From: an uncultured Candidatus Hydrogenedens sp.
Lineage (GTDB): Bacteria; Myxococcota; UBA4151
Reading direction: 5' to 3'
Assembly: GCA_902574205.1 (NCBI GenBank)
Contig: CACGMS010000004.1
Location: 1 to 53,359 of the forward strand
DNA length: 53,359 nucleotides
Shown here: positions 40,983 to 48,426 of the stretch, one piece after another
Position numbering within the stretch: the first letter of the stretch is position 1
Layout: the number at the start of each line of letters is the position of its first letter
Made by a program: the position numbers and the translations under genes
Notes under the pieces: generated by a model
The model's database searches: none
Seen by the model: the letters and a program-made list of their open reading frames with translations, nothing else
Told to the model about the DNA's origin: nothing

Positions 40983-41714
40983 ATGAAAGAGCGCATCGAC
41001 ATCTTGTTGGTTCAACGTGGCTTATGCTCAACCCGAAGCCGCGCACAGGCGCGCATCATGGCCGGCCAGGTCATCGTCAACGACCATCGAATCGATAAGG
41101 CAGGCACTAAAGTCTCTATCGATGCGCAGATCCGCCTTAAAGGTAAGGACCTCGCTTATGTCTCCCGAGGCGGACTCAAACTCGAGGGTGCTCTTGAGGC
41201 ATGGCCAATCGAGCTCGACGGTGTCGTCGCTATGGACGTGGGCGCCTCCACAGGAGGGTTCACCGACCTCCTTTTGCAACGAGGTGCAGCGCAGGTCTAC
41301 GCTGTTGATGTCGGACACAACCAATTGGCTTGGAAACTTAGGCAAGATCCGCGCGTAATTAACCTTGAACGCACCCACATCGCTAAGCTTGAGCCCGGGA
41401 GCCTTGAGCCTGCTCCTACCCTCGCCGTCATCGATGTCAGCTTTATCTCGCTACGACGCGTGCTGCCTGCAACAGTGCCTCACCTGGCGGCGGGAGGTCG
41501 CATCTATGCCTTGATCAAGCCTCAGTTTGAAGTGGGTCGAGAACGAATAGGCAAAGGCGGCATCGTACGCGACGCCGAAGCCAGAGGCGATGCGGTCGCT
41601 AAAGTTTTAGCGACTGCGCAGGCGCTCGGACTTGACCTGCTCGGCAACATCGAGAGCCCGATCACCGGTACCGAAGGAAACATCGAATACCTTGCGGGCT
41701 GGCAAATCCGCTAG
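40983..41714 (+). CDS. tlyA: TlyA-family rRNA methyltransferase
   Basis: The N-terminus is an S4 RNA-binding domain (ERIDILLVQRGLCSTRSRAQARIMAGQVIVN); it is followed by an FtsJ-like Rossmann methyltransferase (VAMDVGASTGGFTDLLLQRGA, motif I; VIDVSFISLRRVLP, motif IV; YALIKPQFEVGRE). TlyA proteins 2'-O-methylate 16S and 23S rRNA cytidines and thereby set capreomycin sensitivity; the old name is haemolysin A. Length (243 residues) is normal. It is divergent from the DUF805-SRPBCC gene and converges with a four-base overlap on the Nudix fusion. Confidence 0.93.
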   Translation: MKERIDILLVQRGLCSTRSRAQARIMAGQVIVNDHRIDKAGTKVSIDAQIRLKGKDLAYVSRGGLKLEGALEAWPIELDGVVAMDVGASTGGFTDLLLQRGAAQVYAVDVGHNQLAWKLRQDPRVINLERTHIAKLEPGSLEPAPTLAVIDVSFISLRRVLPATVPHLAAGGRIYALIKPQFEVGRERIGKGGIVRDAEARGDAVAKVLATAQALGLDLLGNIESPITGTEGNIEYLAGWQIR

Positions 41715-43030
41715 GAAGAGGCGCTCGTGCACCGAACCCGCCGGTACCAGTCTGGAAGCCCGAGACGCTCACTCATCGCCAGCAAGAGCCGATCACGTAA
41801 GCGAAACAGGTTGACCGTATCCGCTCGGTTATAAGCCACCAAATCAGCGAAGGCCCAGTAGGCTTGATCACCGCCGCTGCTGACACGATCCCATAGGGTG
41901 ATCGCATCACGACCACGCAGATCGGCAATGCGGCTCGCCCGCCGAATGCCGAGTGAGCGCTCAACAGCTTTGAGCCCGCCACGGTATTTGCCCTGACGAG
42001 ACACATCCAAAAGGTCACTATAGCGCTCTGGCACTGGATGCCCATCATACACCTTGCGCAGCATGGCAACGTCGAACTTACGACCACCAAAAACTAAGAT
42101 GAGACCGTCACTAGCGAGTTCAGCCGGCGCCTTATCAAAGGATGCAAAGCGAACCGAGAGCCCATCCAGGAGACCACTCGAAGGGCCAGTCTGTGCCCAG
42201 CGACCTGGCAACTGCTCAGCGGCACCAGCGAGCCACCAGCGCACGACCTCTTCATCGACATAGGCGGTAAACGTCTCTTCATCGTAAGCGACGCCCATAA
42301 CGGTGGGGGCGCCAGTCCGATCGCACTCAAAATCAAGGGCGATGGACTGCGGCGCCCAGCGCTCAAGCAGGCGCCAGCGGTGACGCGCAGGCGCTGCGCT
42401 CCATCGCTCGACCTCGGTCATCTCAACATCGAGGGCTAGCGCTTGACGGACGCGAACGACCTGATCTCGCGCAATCACCGAGTCCCGACTCGGCTCGTGG
42501 CTGAACGTCTCGAGAAAACGTGCGTGATCGATAACGCCATTTGTCCACAGCGCCGTCTCGATGCGCGAACTAATACCGCTCACGAAAGCAAAAGTCTGAT
42601 CCCATAAATCACCCACCGGCTGACTCATTTCAGCGATCAAGCGCTGCCTGAGCTCATCATCCATCGGCGGCATCGGTAAGGTCTTGAGCTGCTCGACATC
42701 AAACCAACCGATGTCTTGATGATCCAAAGGCTGAGGTTCATCATCGCTATCAACCTGAAAGATGCGCATGGATAACCGTAAATCACTGCGCCGCTCGCCG
42801 ACGGTCGCCCATTCCGGCCCGACCCGAACCTTCACCCCGAGTTCTTCTTCAACTTCGCGTGCAAGCGCCACTTTGGCTGTTTCACCCAGTTCCTGCTTAC
42901 CACCAGGAAACTCCCACAAGCTGCCATGATGTTTGTCTTTAGGGCGTTGCGCTAAAAACACCTGGTCATTGCGTCGCCACAAGGCGCCGACCACTCTGAG
43001 CATGGGCAGAGCTTTCCCAGCTTGAGCCAT
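41711..43030 (-). CDS. Nudix hydrolase fused to YprB-like RNase H-fold exonuclease
   Basis: Residues 1-130 form a MutT-like Nudix domain with a complete Nudix box at about 43-65 (GGKQELGE....REVEEELGV). Residues about 225-439 match the YprB-type RNase H-like domain (PF13482): IALDFECDRTGAPTVMGVAYD, ILVFGGRKFDVAMLRKVY, LDVSRQGKYRGGLKAVERSLGI, and LVAYNRADTVNLFRLRD with its DxxN-type acidic residues. A helical linker joins them. It may clean up an oxidised nucleotide and degrade nucleic acid; a concrete role is unknown. It overlaps the receiver gene by one base (TGATG). Confidence 0.82.
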   Translation of the reverse strand: MAQAGKALPMLRVVGALWRRNDQVFLAQRPKDKHHGSLWEFPGGKQELGETAKVALAREVEEELGVKVRVGPEWATVGERRSDLRLSMRIFQVDSDDEPQPLDHQDIGWFDVEQLKTLPMPPMDDELRQRLIAEMSQPVGDLWDQTFAFVSGISSRIETALWTNGVIDHARFLETFSHEPSRDSVIARDQVVRVRQALALDVEMTEVERWSAAPARHRWRLLERWAPQSIALDFECDRTGAPTVMGVAYDEETFTAYVDEEVVRWWLAGAAEQLPGRWAQTGPSSGLLDGLSVRFASFDKAPAELASDGLILVFGGRKFDVAMLRKVYDGHPVPERYSDLLDVSRQGKYRGGLKAVERSLGIRRASRIADLRGRDAITLWDRVSSGGDQAYWAFADLVAYNRADTVNLFRLRDRLLLAMSERLGLPDWYRRVRCTSASS

Positions 43031-43434
43031 CAGTTCGATACGTCTTCAGGTAAGCCAGTCAAATCATCGACCAAGCTTGCGCTTCCTGGGCGTTCGGGGC
43101 GTGCTAAATAGCGCAAAGTCGCAATCAACCTAGCCGGATCCAAGGGTCGCTTTAAGAAGGCTTTAGCGCCCATCTCGAGTGCACGACTGGCGTCTTCGCT
43201 GTCCGCACCTAACACCACCGCGGTAGGAACCTCGTGCGCGACCGTTTCAAGCAGCGTCCAGCCCATCAAATCAGGTAGGTTGAGATCGATGACCGCCGAG
43301 CGATGCAACGAACCAGGCTTGAGATCTCCAGGCCTGAGCGCATCAACCGTCTCGTAGCCATGATCATGAAGCACTTGTCGTAGCCAAGCCGTCAACCATG
43401 GCCCGCTGCCCATAATCAGAACCGGATCGATCAT
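43030..43434 (-). CDS. single-domain response regulator
   Basis: A 134-residue CheY-like receiver. AVIDLNLPDL holds the phosphoacceptor Asp (about residue 50), VVLGADS supplies the T/S switch position and AFLKRPLDP the conserved Lys. The acidic pair near the N-terminus is replaced by MGSGP, so Mg2+ binding may be weak. There is no output domain and no kinase nearby. It overlaps bamB by four bases (ATGA) and the Nudix fusion by one, in one polycistronic row. Confidence 0.8.
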   Translation of the reverse strand: MIDPVLIMGSGPWLTAWLRQVLHDHGYETVDALRPGDLKPGSLHRSAVIDLNLPDLMGWTLLETVAHEVPTAVVLGADSEDASRALEMGAKAFLKRPLDPARLIATLRYLARPERPGSASLVDDLTGLPEDVSN

Positions 43435-44579
43435 TGTAAGGCGTCCGCCATCCCCTTAGCCACCAAGTAAAGTACTCCACCATTACTGTACATCACGGCG
43501 AGCTTACTGGCTACAGCCGGCGCCGAGGTAAAGCCTGTTCCGGTGTCCATGACTTGCAAGCGCGCACCATCGTAGGCTCGCAGCAGCGTCATCGGCCCAT
43601 CGTCGCGACCGAACCATAACCGTCCATTGCGAACCACGGGCTGGCTAGGAACGCCCCCCTCAAAGCGATACTTCCAGAGCGTTTTTCCCTTTTGTCTCTC
43701 GAGTCCTGCCAAACGACCACGGGCACCAATATAGACCCGATACTGATCCACTGCGATGCGGTGCACGCCACGAAGTTTCGGACGCTTCCATACCAACCGC
43801 CCATCGGCGACACGCAAGGCAAAAACCCCGCTGTTATAGGCTGCCGTATAGACGATTCCGTCAAGCACCACAGGCCCTGCATCAACGTCCGCAAAGTCTT
43901 CATTCGACTTGCCAAGCTTGCGCTCCCATACGACCTCGCACTCGCCCTCGGCTGGGTCGTCATTGTACGCCGTCAAGTGCCCGGCAGAACTTCCCACTAA
44001 AACCACGCGCTCGGCGTTACTTCGGTCCGCTTTCGGCAGCAAAACAGGCGTTGGTGCCGTATGACCAAAGATCGTGACTTGGTTCGGGCGCCCACCATCC
44101 TCATAACGATCGCATGACCAGATCTCAGACCCATCGCGCAAATCGACCACCAACAGCTGATCGAGACCCGTTTGTAAGTAGATTCGCCCCCGATCAACGA
44201 CCGGTGCGGCAACGGGCTCTGTACCAATAGGTAAGGACCAAACAGGACTGCCGTCCTTCACTTGAAGCGCATGCAAAAATCCATCATCTGCAGTCACTAA
44301 GACTGCTGGTCCCCAAACCACGGGCTGACCACTTACGCGGCCGGGCATTTGACGTTTCCAGCGAACCTTACCGGTGCCCAATTCCAAAGCAGTCAGGACA
44401 CCTTCATCGGTACCAACGAGCACCACTCGCATCGACGGAACAATTGTTGGAGCGCTACGCTGCTCTCGGCTTGAAGACGCATCTTGCAGCCGTTTCGACC
44501 ACTGCACACCCCAGTGATGCGCGCCGACCGCTTCAGGCTCAGCCTGAAGCGTAGCACCGAAAAGCAAGGCAACGAGCAT
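43431..44579 (-). CDS. bamB: BamB-like PQQ-type beta-propeller protein
   Basis: The signal-like N-terminus (MLVALLFGATLQA) is followed by repeated blades with the tryptophan-docking pattern of PQQ-like repeats (GVLTALELGTGKVRWKRQMPG, GFLHALQVKDGSPVWSLPIG, GVFALRVADGRLVWKRPK, GRLAGLERQKGKTLWKYRF). BamB helps insert outer-membrane proteins with BamA. As in enterobacteria it follows a YfgM-like gene, here with a one-base overlap, which supports the assignment. No lipobox Cys is seen, unlike E. coli BamB. Confidence 0.75.
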   Translation of the reverse strand: MLVALLFGATLQAEPEAVGAHHWGVQWSKRLQDASSSREQRSAPTIVPSMRVVLVGTDEGVLTALELGTGKVRWKRQMPGRVSGQPVVWGPAVLVTADDGFLHALQVKDGSPVWSLPIGTEPVAAPVVDRGRIYLQTGLDQLLVVDLRDGSEIWSCDRYEDGGRPNQVTIFGHTAPTPVLLPKADRSNAERVVLVGSSAGHLTAYNDDPAEGECEVVWERKLGKSNEDFADVDAGPVVLDGIVYTAAYNSGVFALRVADGRLVWKRPKLRGVHRIAVDQYRVYIGARGRLAGLERQKGKTLWKYRFEGGVPSQPVVRNGRLWFGRDDGPMTLLRAYDGARLQVMDTGTGFTSAPAVASKLAVMYSNGGVLYLVAKGMADALQ

Positions 44580-45478
44580 CAGCCGGCCTTCTTACCCAGC
44601 AGATTCAAACCTTCGTCAGCACGAAACCGCTCATTACTCTGCTTGAGCTGGTCATCCTTTGTAACCAATTCCAGCAGTTTCGCAGCCTCGTCCGGCTTGC
44701 TCCCACGACGGTACATCGATGCCGCCTCAATAAAGAGACCGACACTGTGATCACGGGCTAACTTAAGCCGCATATCGAGCTCTGTAGACGGCTTGAGTTC
44801 AGCCGATACAGCCAGACGTTTCACTTCCTCGTGATACTCTTGAGCAATCGCCTCTAACTGAGCCGCTCCGTCAACACCTTTACCCTGGGCTTCAAGGGCG
44901 TGCGCTTGCATCTCAAGCGCTCGCCGCCTGAACACCGTGTCCTTCTTCTCAGAAGCTAGAAACCCATCAAGATGCTTCGCCGCAGCCTCACCATCACCGC
45001 TCTGAAGTGCAGTGGCAGCCAATCCGAGCACGGCAAAGTGGGCGGCTCCGCTTGCGGGACCTTGTTTGATGACCTTATTGAAGGCGTCATTCATCGCTTC
45101 GAGTCGCTCTTCTTCTGACTCAAACTGCGGCGGCTGCAAGGGATTGTCAGCATCAGCTTCTTGACCTTGGTTATCATCCGAGTCCTTAACAATACGCCCT
45201 TGCGCCGCCTGAGTACCCTGACGGAATAAATCAGTTAACTCGCCGTCGTTTGCTGCTTGTCGTGATTCTTGGGTGGCATAGAATCCACCCCCCACAAGGA
45301 CGACAGCAATCCCGGCAAGAATTAGGTTTTTGTTTCGCTTGAGGTTGTCTTCGACCTCGAGCGCCAACGCCTGCTCTCGAGCCAACGCATCACGGCTTGC
45401 CTGTGCTTCATTGGCTTCCTTTTGACGTTTCTGATTCTTGTAACTGGTCGTCTTTCGTTCCAATTTACCGATAGACAT
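44579..45478 (-). CDS. YfgM-like single-pass TPR protein
   Basis: A cytoplasmic, charged N-terminus with coiled-coil character (residues 1-48), one membrane helix (NLILAGIAVVLVGGGFYAT, about 50-68) and a periplasmic helical domain with TPR character. YfgM in E. coli sits next to bamB and interacts with periplasmic chaperones; the same order here supports the call. AAGGAG precedes the ATG. It heads the operon yfgM-bamB-receiver-Nudix. Confidence 0.75.
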   Translation of the reverse strand: MSIGKLERKTTSYKNQKRQKEANEAQASRDALAREQALALEVEDNLKRNKNLILAGIAVVLVGGGFYATQESRQAANDGELTDLFRQGTQAAQGRIVKDSDDNQGQEADADNPLQPPQFESEEERLEAMNDAFNKVIKQGPASGAAHFAVLGLAATALQSGDGEAAAKHLDGFLASEKKDTVFRRRALEMQAHALEAQGKGVDGAAQLEAIAQEYHEEVKRLAVSAELKPSTELDMRLKLARDHSVGLFIEAASMYRRGSKPDEAAKLLELVTKDDQLKQSNERFRADEGLNLLGKKAG

Positions 45479-45568
45479 AGATATCCTTCTCCTTCCACCC
45501 TGCCACTACCCTTTAGGGTAGCGTGGGCGATCGAGCCCGCTGATTATGGAGTGCCACCCCCCTTGTCA

Positions 45569-46195
45569 ATGACAGCTTATCTATCGATCGGCAGTGATCT
45601 GACTCAGCCCTGCGTGCTTCACGAGGCGAACGACTATGCCTTGCTTTACAAACCCCCGGGTATGGCGGTCCAAGCCGACGCCCGAGGCGATCTGGATCTC
45701 TTGAGTTGGTACCGATCCGATGCCAGCGTGGTTGGCCGTTTAGATCGGCCTGTCTGCGGCATGGTACTTGTCGCCACCACACCACTCGGTAAAACCAGTC
45801 TTCAAACGGCGCAATCCCAGCAACAACTGCTAAAAATCTATCGCGCCAAAACGATGCTAAACGCACCACGATTGCCTCCCTTAATCGAACACGGCTGGCG
45901 ATTTGAACGCGGCTTGGCGCAAGCGACTTCAGTCGGCGCAAAACGCAGCAAAATCATGCGCACCAAAGTGATTACCCAAGAAGCGGAGTATGTCGAACTG
46001 CAGCTCATCACGGGCCGGCGACACCAACTTCGGGTTCAACTTGCGACTGCTGGCTGTCCGATTGTTGGCGATCGACGCTATGGCGGGATCAAGGCCGATC
46101 GAGTGTATCTCTCCTGCGTTGCGATCGGTCTTCCGAATCGACCAGTCTACCGCCTGAGCGACAAGACACTCCAAGCGCTCAATCTGGCAACCTGA
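45569..46195 (+). CDS. RluA-family pseudouridine synthase
   Basis: About 208 residues from ATG 45569. The catalytic Asp lies in VGRLDRPVCGMVLVA (family HRLDxxTSG, with His and Thr/Ser changed), and the RNA-binding element GRRHQLRVQLATAGCPIVGDRRYGG is clear; LLYKPPGM is the N-terminal element. There is no S4 domain, as in RluA/TruC. It modifies U in rRNA or tRNA; the site cannot be told. No SD is visible, and GTG 45551 is an alternative start. It overlaps the convergent tatD gene by 17 bp. Confidence 0.8.
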   Translation: MTAYLSIGSDLTQPCVLHEANDYALLYKPPGMAVQADARGDLDLLSWYRSDASVVGRLDRPVCGMVLVATTPLGKTSLQTAQSQQQLLKIYRAKTMLNAPRLPPLIEHGWRFERGLAQATSVGAKRSKIMRTKVITQEAEYVELQLITGRRHQLRVQLATAGCPIVGDRRYGGIKADRVYLSCVAIGLPNRPVYRLSDKTLQALNLAT

Positions 46196-46961
46196 ACAGC
46201 TTCTGCGCGTTGCGCGCCGTCTGAAACCGAAATTCAAACAGGTCGACCGCCCTAAGGTCAGCAATCAGTGCAGCAGTGTGAGCCACAAACGCAGGCTCAT
46301 TCTTTTTGCCGCGTTTGGGGACCGGCGCCAAATAAGGACAATCGGTTTCCACCATGATTCGATCCAAAGGCACCGCTTCGGCAACCGTACGCAAATCGCC
46401 AGCACTCTTGAACGTCACGATCCCGGAAAAGCTGACCATCAAGCCACGCGCTAATCCATCCATGGCATTGCTCATGGTCCCAGTAAAACAATGCAAGACA
46501 CCTCCGGCCTCAGGTAATCCCACATCATCGATGATGGGGTAAAAATCCTCGTAGGCATCACGCACATGGAAAACGATCGGTTGATTAAGTTCACCAGCCA
46601 GTTCCAGAAACTGCCGTAGCGCACGCTGCTGTGCCGCTCGCGGGGCATGGTCATAATAATAGTCCAAGCCAGTCTCACCAATACCGACGACCTTCTCGTG
46701 CTCTGCCAAACGACGGACCAAATTCAACACTTCCGTGGCATCAAAACCGTCTCCAACATCGTGGGGATGCACACCAAGCGTACAATAGACCTCGGGGTAT
46801 CGATCAATAAGCTCCATGGCTTCATGACAAGCGGATACATCACCGCCTGCGCCAATATGGATGAGATGCGTCAGTCCTGCGGCTCGCGCCCGCTCCACTA
46901 ATGCGTCCACTTCATCACCGAAATTACTCGGCCCGATGTGACAATGACTATCGATAAACAT
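46179..46961 (-). CDS. tatD: TatD-family metal-dependent hydrolase/DNase
   Basis: The TIM-barrel amidohydrolase motifs are present: MFIDSHCH at the N-terminus, GVHPHD, VGIGETGLDYYY, PIVFHVRDA, GGVLHCFTGT, MVETDCPYLAP and a C-terminal RNAQKLF. TatD enzymes are 3'-5' exonucleases acting on DNA damage ends. I moved the start to ATG 46961 (GGAGAG upstream); the longer frame only adds unrelated residues. It follows the ftsA-like gene by 26 bp on the same strand. Confidence 0.92.
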   Translation of the reverse strand: MFIDSHCHIGPSNFGDEVDALVERARAAGLTHLIHIGAGGDVSACHEAMELIDRYPEVYCTLGVHPHDVGDGFDATEVLNLVRRLAEHEKVVGIGETGLDYYYDHAPRAAQQRALRQFLELAGELNQPIVFHVRDAYEDFYPIIDDVGLPEAGGVLHCFTGTMSNAMDGLARGLMVSFSGIVTFKSAGDLRTVAEAVPLDRIMVETDCPYLAPVPKRGKKNEPAFVAHTAALIADLRAVDLFEFRFQTARNAQKLFRLPD

Positions 46962-46987
46962 AGCGGGCTCTCCGAGCCTTCTTTGGC

Positions 46988-48289
46988 TTAAGCGAGCAAA
47001 TCGAGCCAGCGCGGTTGTGCATTGCGACGAGCGCGCGCTCTTCGTGAAGGCGCTTCCCAACTCGGCAACTGATCCTGCGACCACAATCGTGCCGCACCGA
47101 TCAATGCACAATCACCGGGTTGGTTGAGTAACCCACCTAGACCTTCTTGCTTTCTCGGCGTCGCCACTCGAACAGGCACTGACAACGTCTGTTCGGCAAG
47201 CTCACTCAAATGGTTCAAACGAGCACCATTGCCCGCTAAAACCAGCCCCGCACTCAACTGATTTGCCAAACCCGACTGCGCTACTAAAGCAGCAATTCTT
47301 TGCAACAAATCGCACAATGCTGGCTCCATTGCCTCGGCGAACAATCGTGGGCAAAGATGGCGTGGCTCGCGCAACCCAATAGTTTCAACGTGTACAAGTT
47401 CGCCCTGTGCGACGCGCTCGCGACATGCACTACCGTAACGTTGCTTGACGTCTTCTGAGAAACGCTGAGGAACCAAGAGACCTTGAGACAAGGCCTTGGT
47501 CAGCTCACGAGAGCCCCCCCGTTCGGTACGCGCAGTCACCAAAGCTCCCCCGGCAAACACGGCCGAAGTCGTCGTCTCGCCACCGATCTCTAAAAACGCA
47601 ACACCTGCTGTCTTTTCTTCCATGGTCAATGCGCCATGAGCCGCTGCCAGCACATTGGAGCAGACCGCTTCGACCTGAACCTTGGCGTGGCGAACGGCGC
47701 GCACCAAATTATCCAACGTGGCTTCGCACACACTCACATGCTGCACTTCGACTTCCAGTCGCTGTCCCTTGAGCGCGTGCGGGCGCTCGCGATACAATCG
47801 TCCGTCCAGGCGATAATTCTTGATCGCTTCGTGAACCAAGCGCTGTCGACGACGATCAAAACGGTCACGGGCGACGTCCTCAGCTCGACGGCAATCACGT
47901 GGCTGAACCAAGTGTCCAGATACGCTCGCTACACCCGATGCGGCATCAAGCGCTAATGACGGATGAGTGACCATCAGAACCACTCGATTGACACGAATGT
48001 CCGACATCAATTCAAGCTGCTCGAGCAACGCCTGCACCTCGCTAGCAAGCGCATGCAAATCGATCACCGCTCCAGCGCCAATCCCACGAGAGCGACGGCG
48101 AACAAGACCACGAACCTCAAGCGACTGACCATCGATTCCACAATCGAAAATTGCGGCGCGTAAATCATGGCTTCCCAGATCCAGCACACAGACCTGGTCT
48201 CGGTGTTTGTTGGATTTTCGCGTTGGGGACAGCACGCTCAATTTTCTCCGACTCAAGTGATAGGCTAGGCCTTGCTGGCCGGTTGACAA
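46988..48289 (-). CDS. ftsA: FtsA-like actin-fold protein
   Basis: The actin-type ATPase features of FtsA are readable: phosphate-1 CVLDLGSHDLRAAIFD, SHS2-domain-like RGIGAGAVIDLHALASEVQALLEQLELMSD, RLEVEVQHVSVCEATLDNLVRAVRHAKVQVEAV, phosphate-2 VAFLEIGGETTTSAVF, and the adenosine motif GLVLAGNGARL. FtsA tethers FtsZ to the membrane. The C-terminal amphipathic helix usual in FtsA is not obvious (PRWLDLLA is short). It is not near ftsZ/murein genes. Start is TTG 48289 (GGAGGGG close by) or GTG 48235; both fit. Confidence 0.75.
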   Translation of the reverse strand: MSTGQQGLAYHLSRRKLSVLSPTRKSNKHRDQVCVLDLGSHDLRAAIFDCGIDGQSLEVRGLVRRRSRGIGAGAVIDLHALASEVQALLEQLELMSDIRVNRVVLMVTHPSLALDAASGVASVSGHLVQPRDCRRAEDVARDRFDRRRQRLVHEAIKNYRLDGRLYRERPHALKGQRLEVEVQHVSVCEATLDNLVRAVRHAKVQVEAVCSNVLAAAHGALTMEEKTAGVAFLEIGGETTTSAVFAGGALVTARTERGGSRELTKALSQGLLVPQRFSEDVKQRYGSACRERVAQGELVHVETIGLREPRHLCPRLFAEAMEPALCDLLQRIAALVAQSGLANQLSAGLVLAGNGARLNHLSELAEQTLSVPVRVATPRKQEGLGGLLNQPGDCALIGAARLWSQDQLPSWEAPSRRARARRNAQPRWLDLLA

Positions 48290-48426
48290 GCCCCTCCTGC
48301 AAAGGAAACGCGCCTAAAGCCAAAGAATGCTCGCTTTTATAATAAGTTAGACCGCACCATATAAACCAAAAAGGGGGGTTCGACCTCTAGCTGAACTTGA
48401 GCACATGGACATTTGTACAGTATGGA

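Noticed and set aside
46962..47111. upstream extension of tatD
   Set aside because: The extra 50 residues are in the end of the ftsA-like gene and precede the canonical MFIDSHCH start with its own SD.
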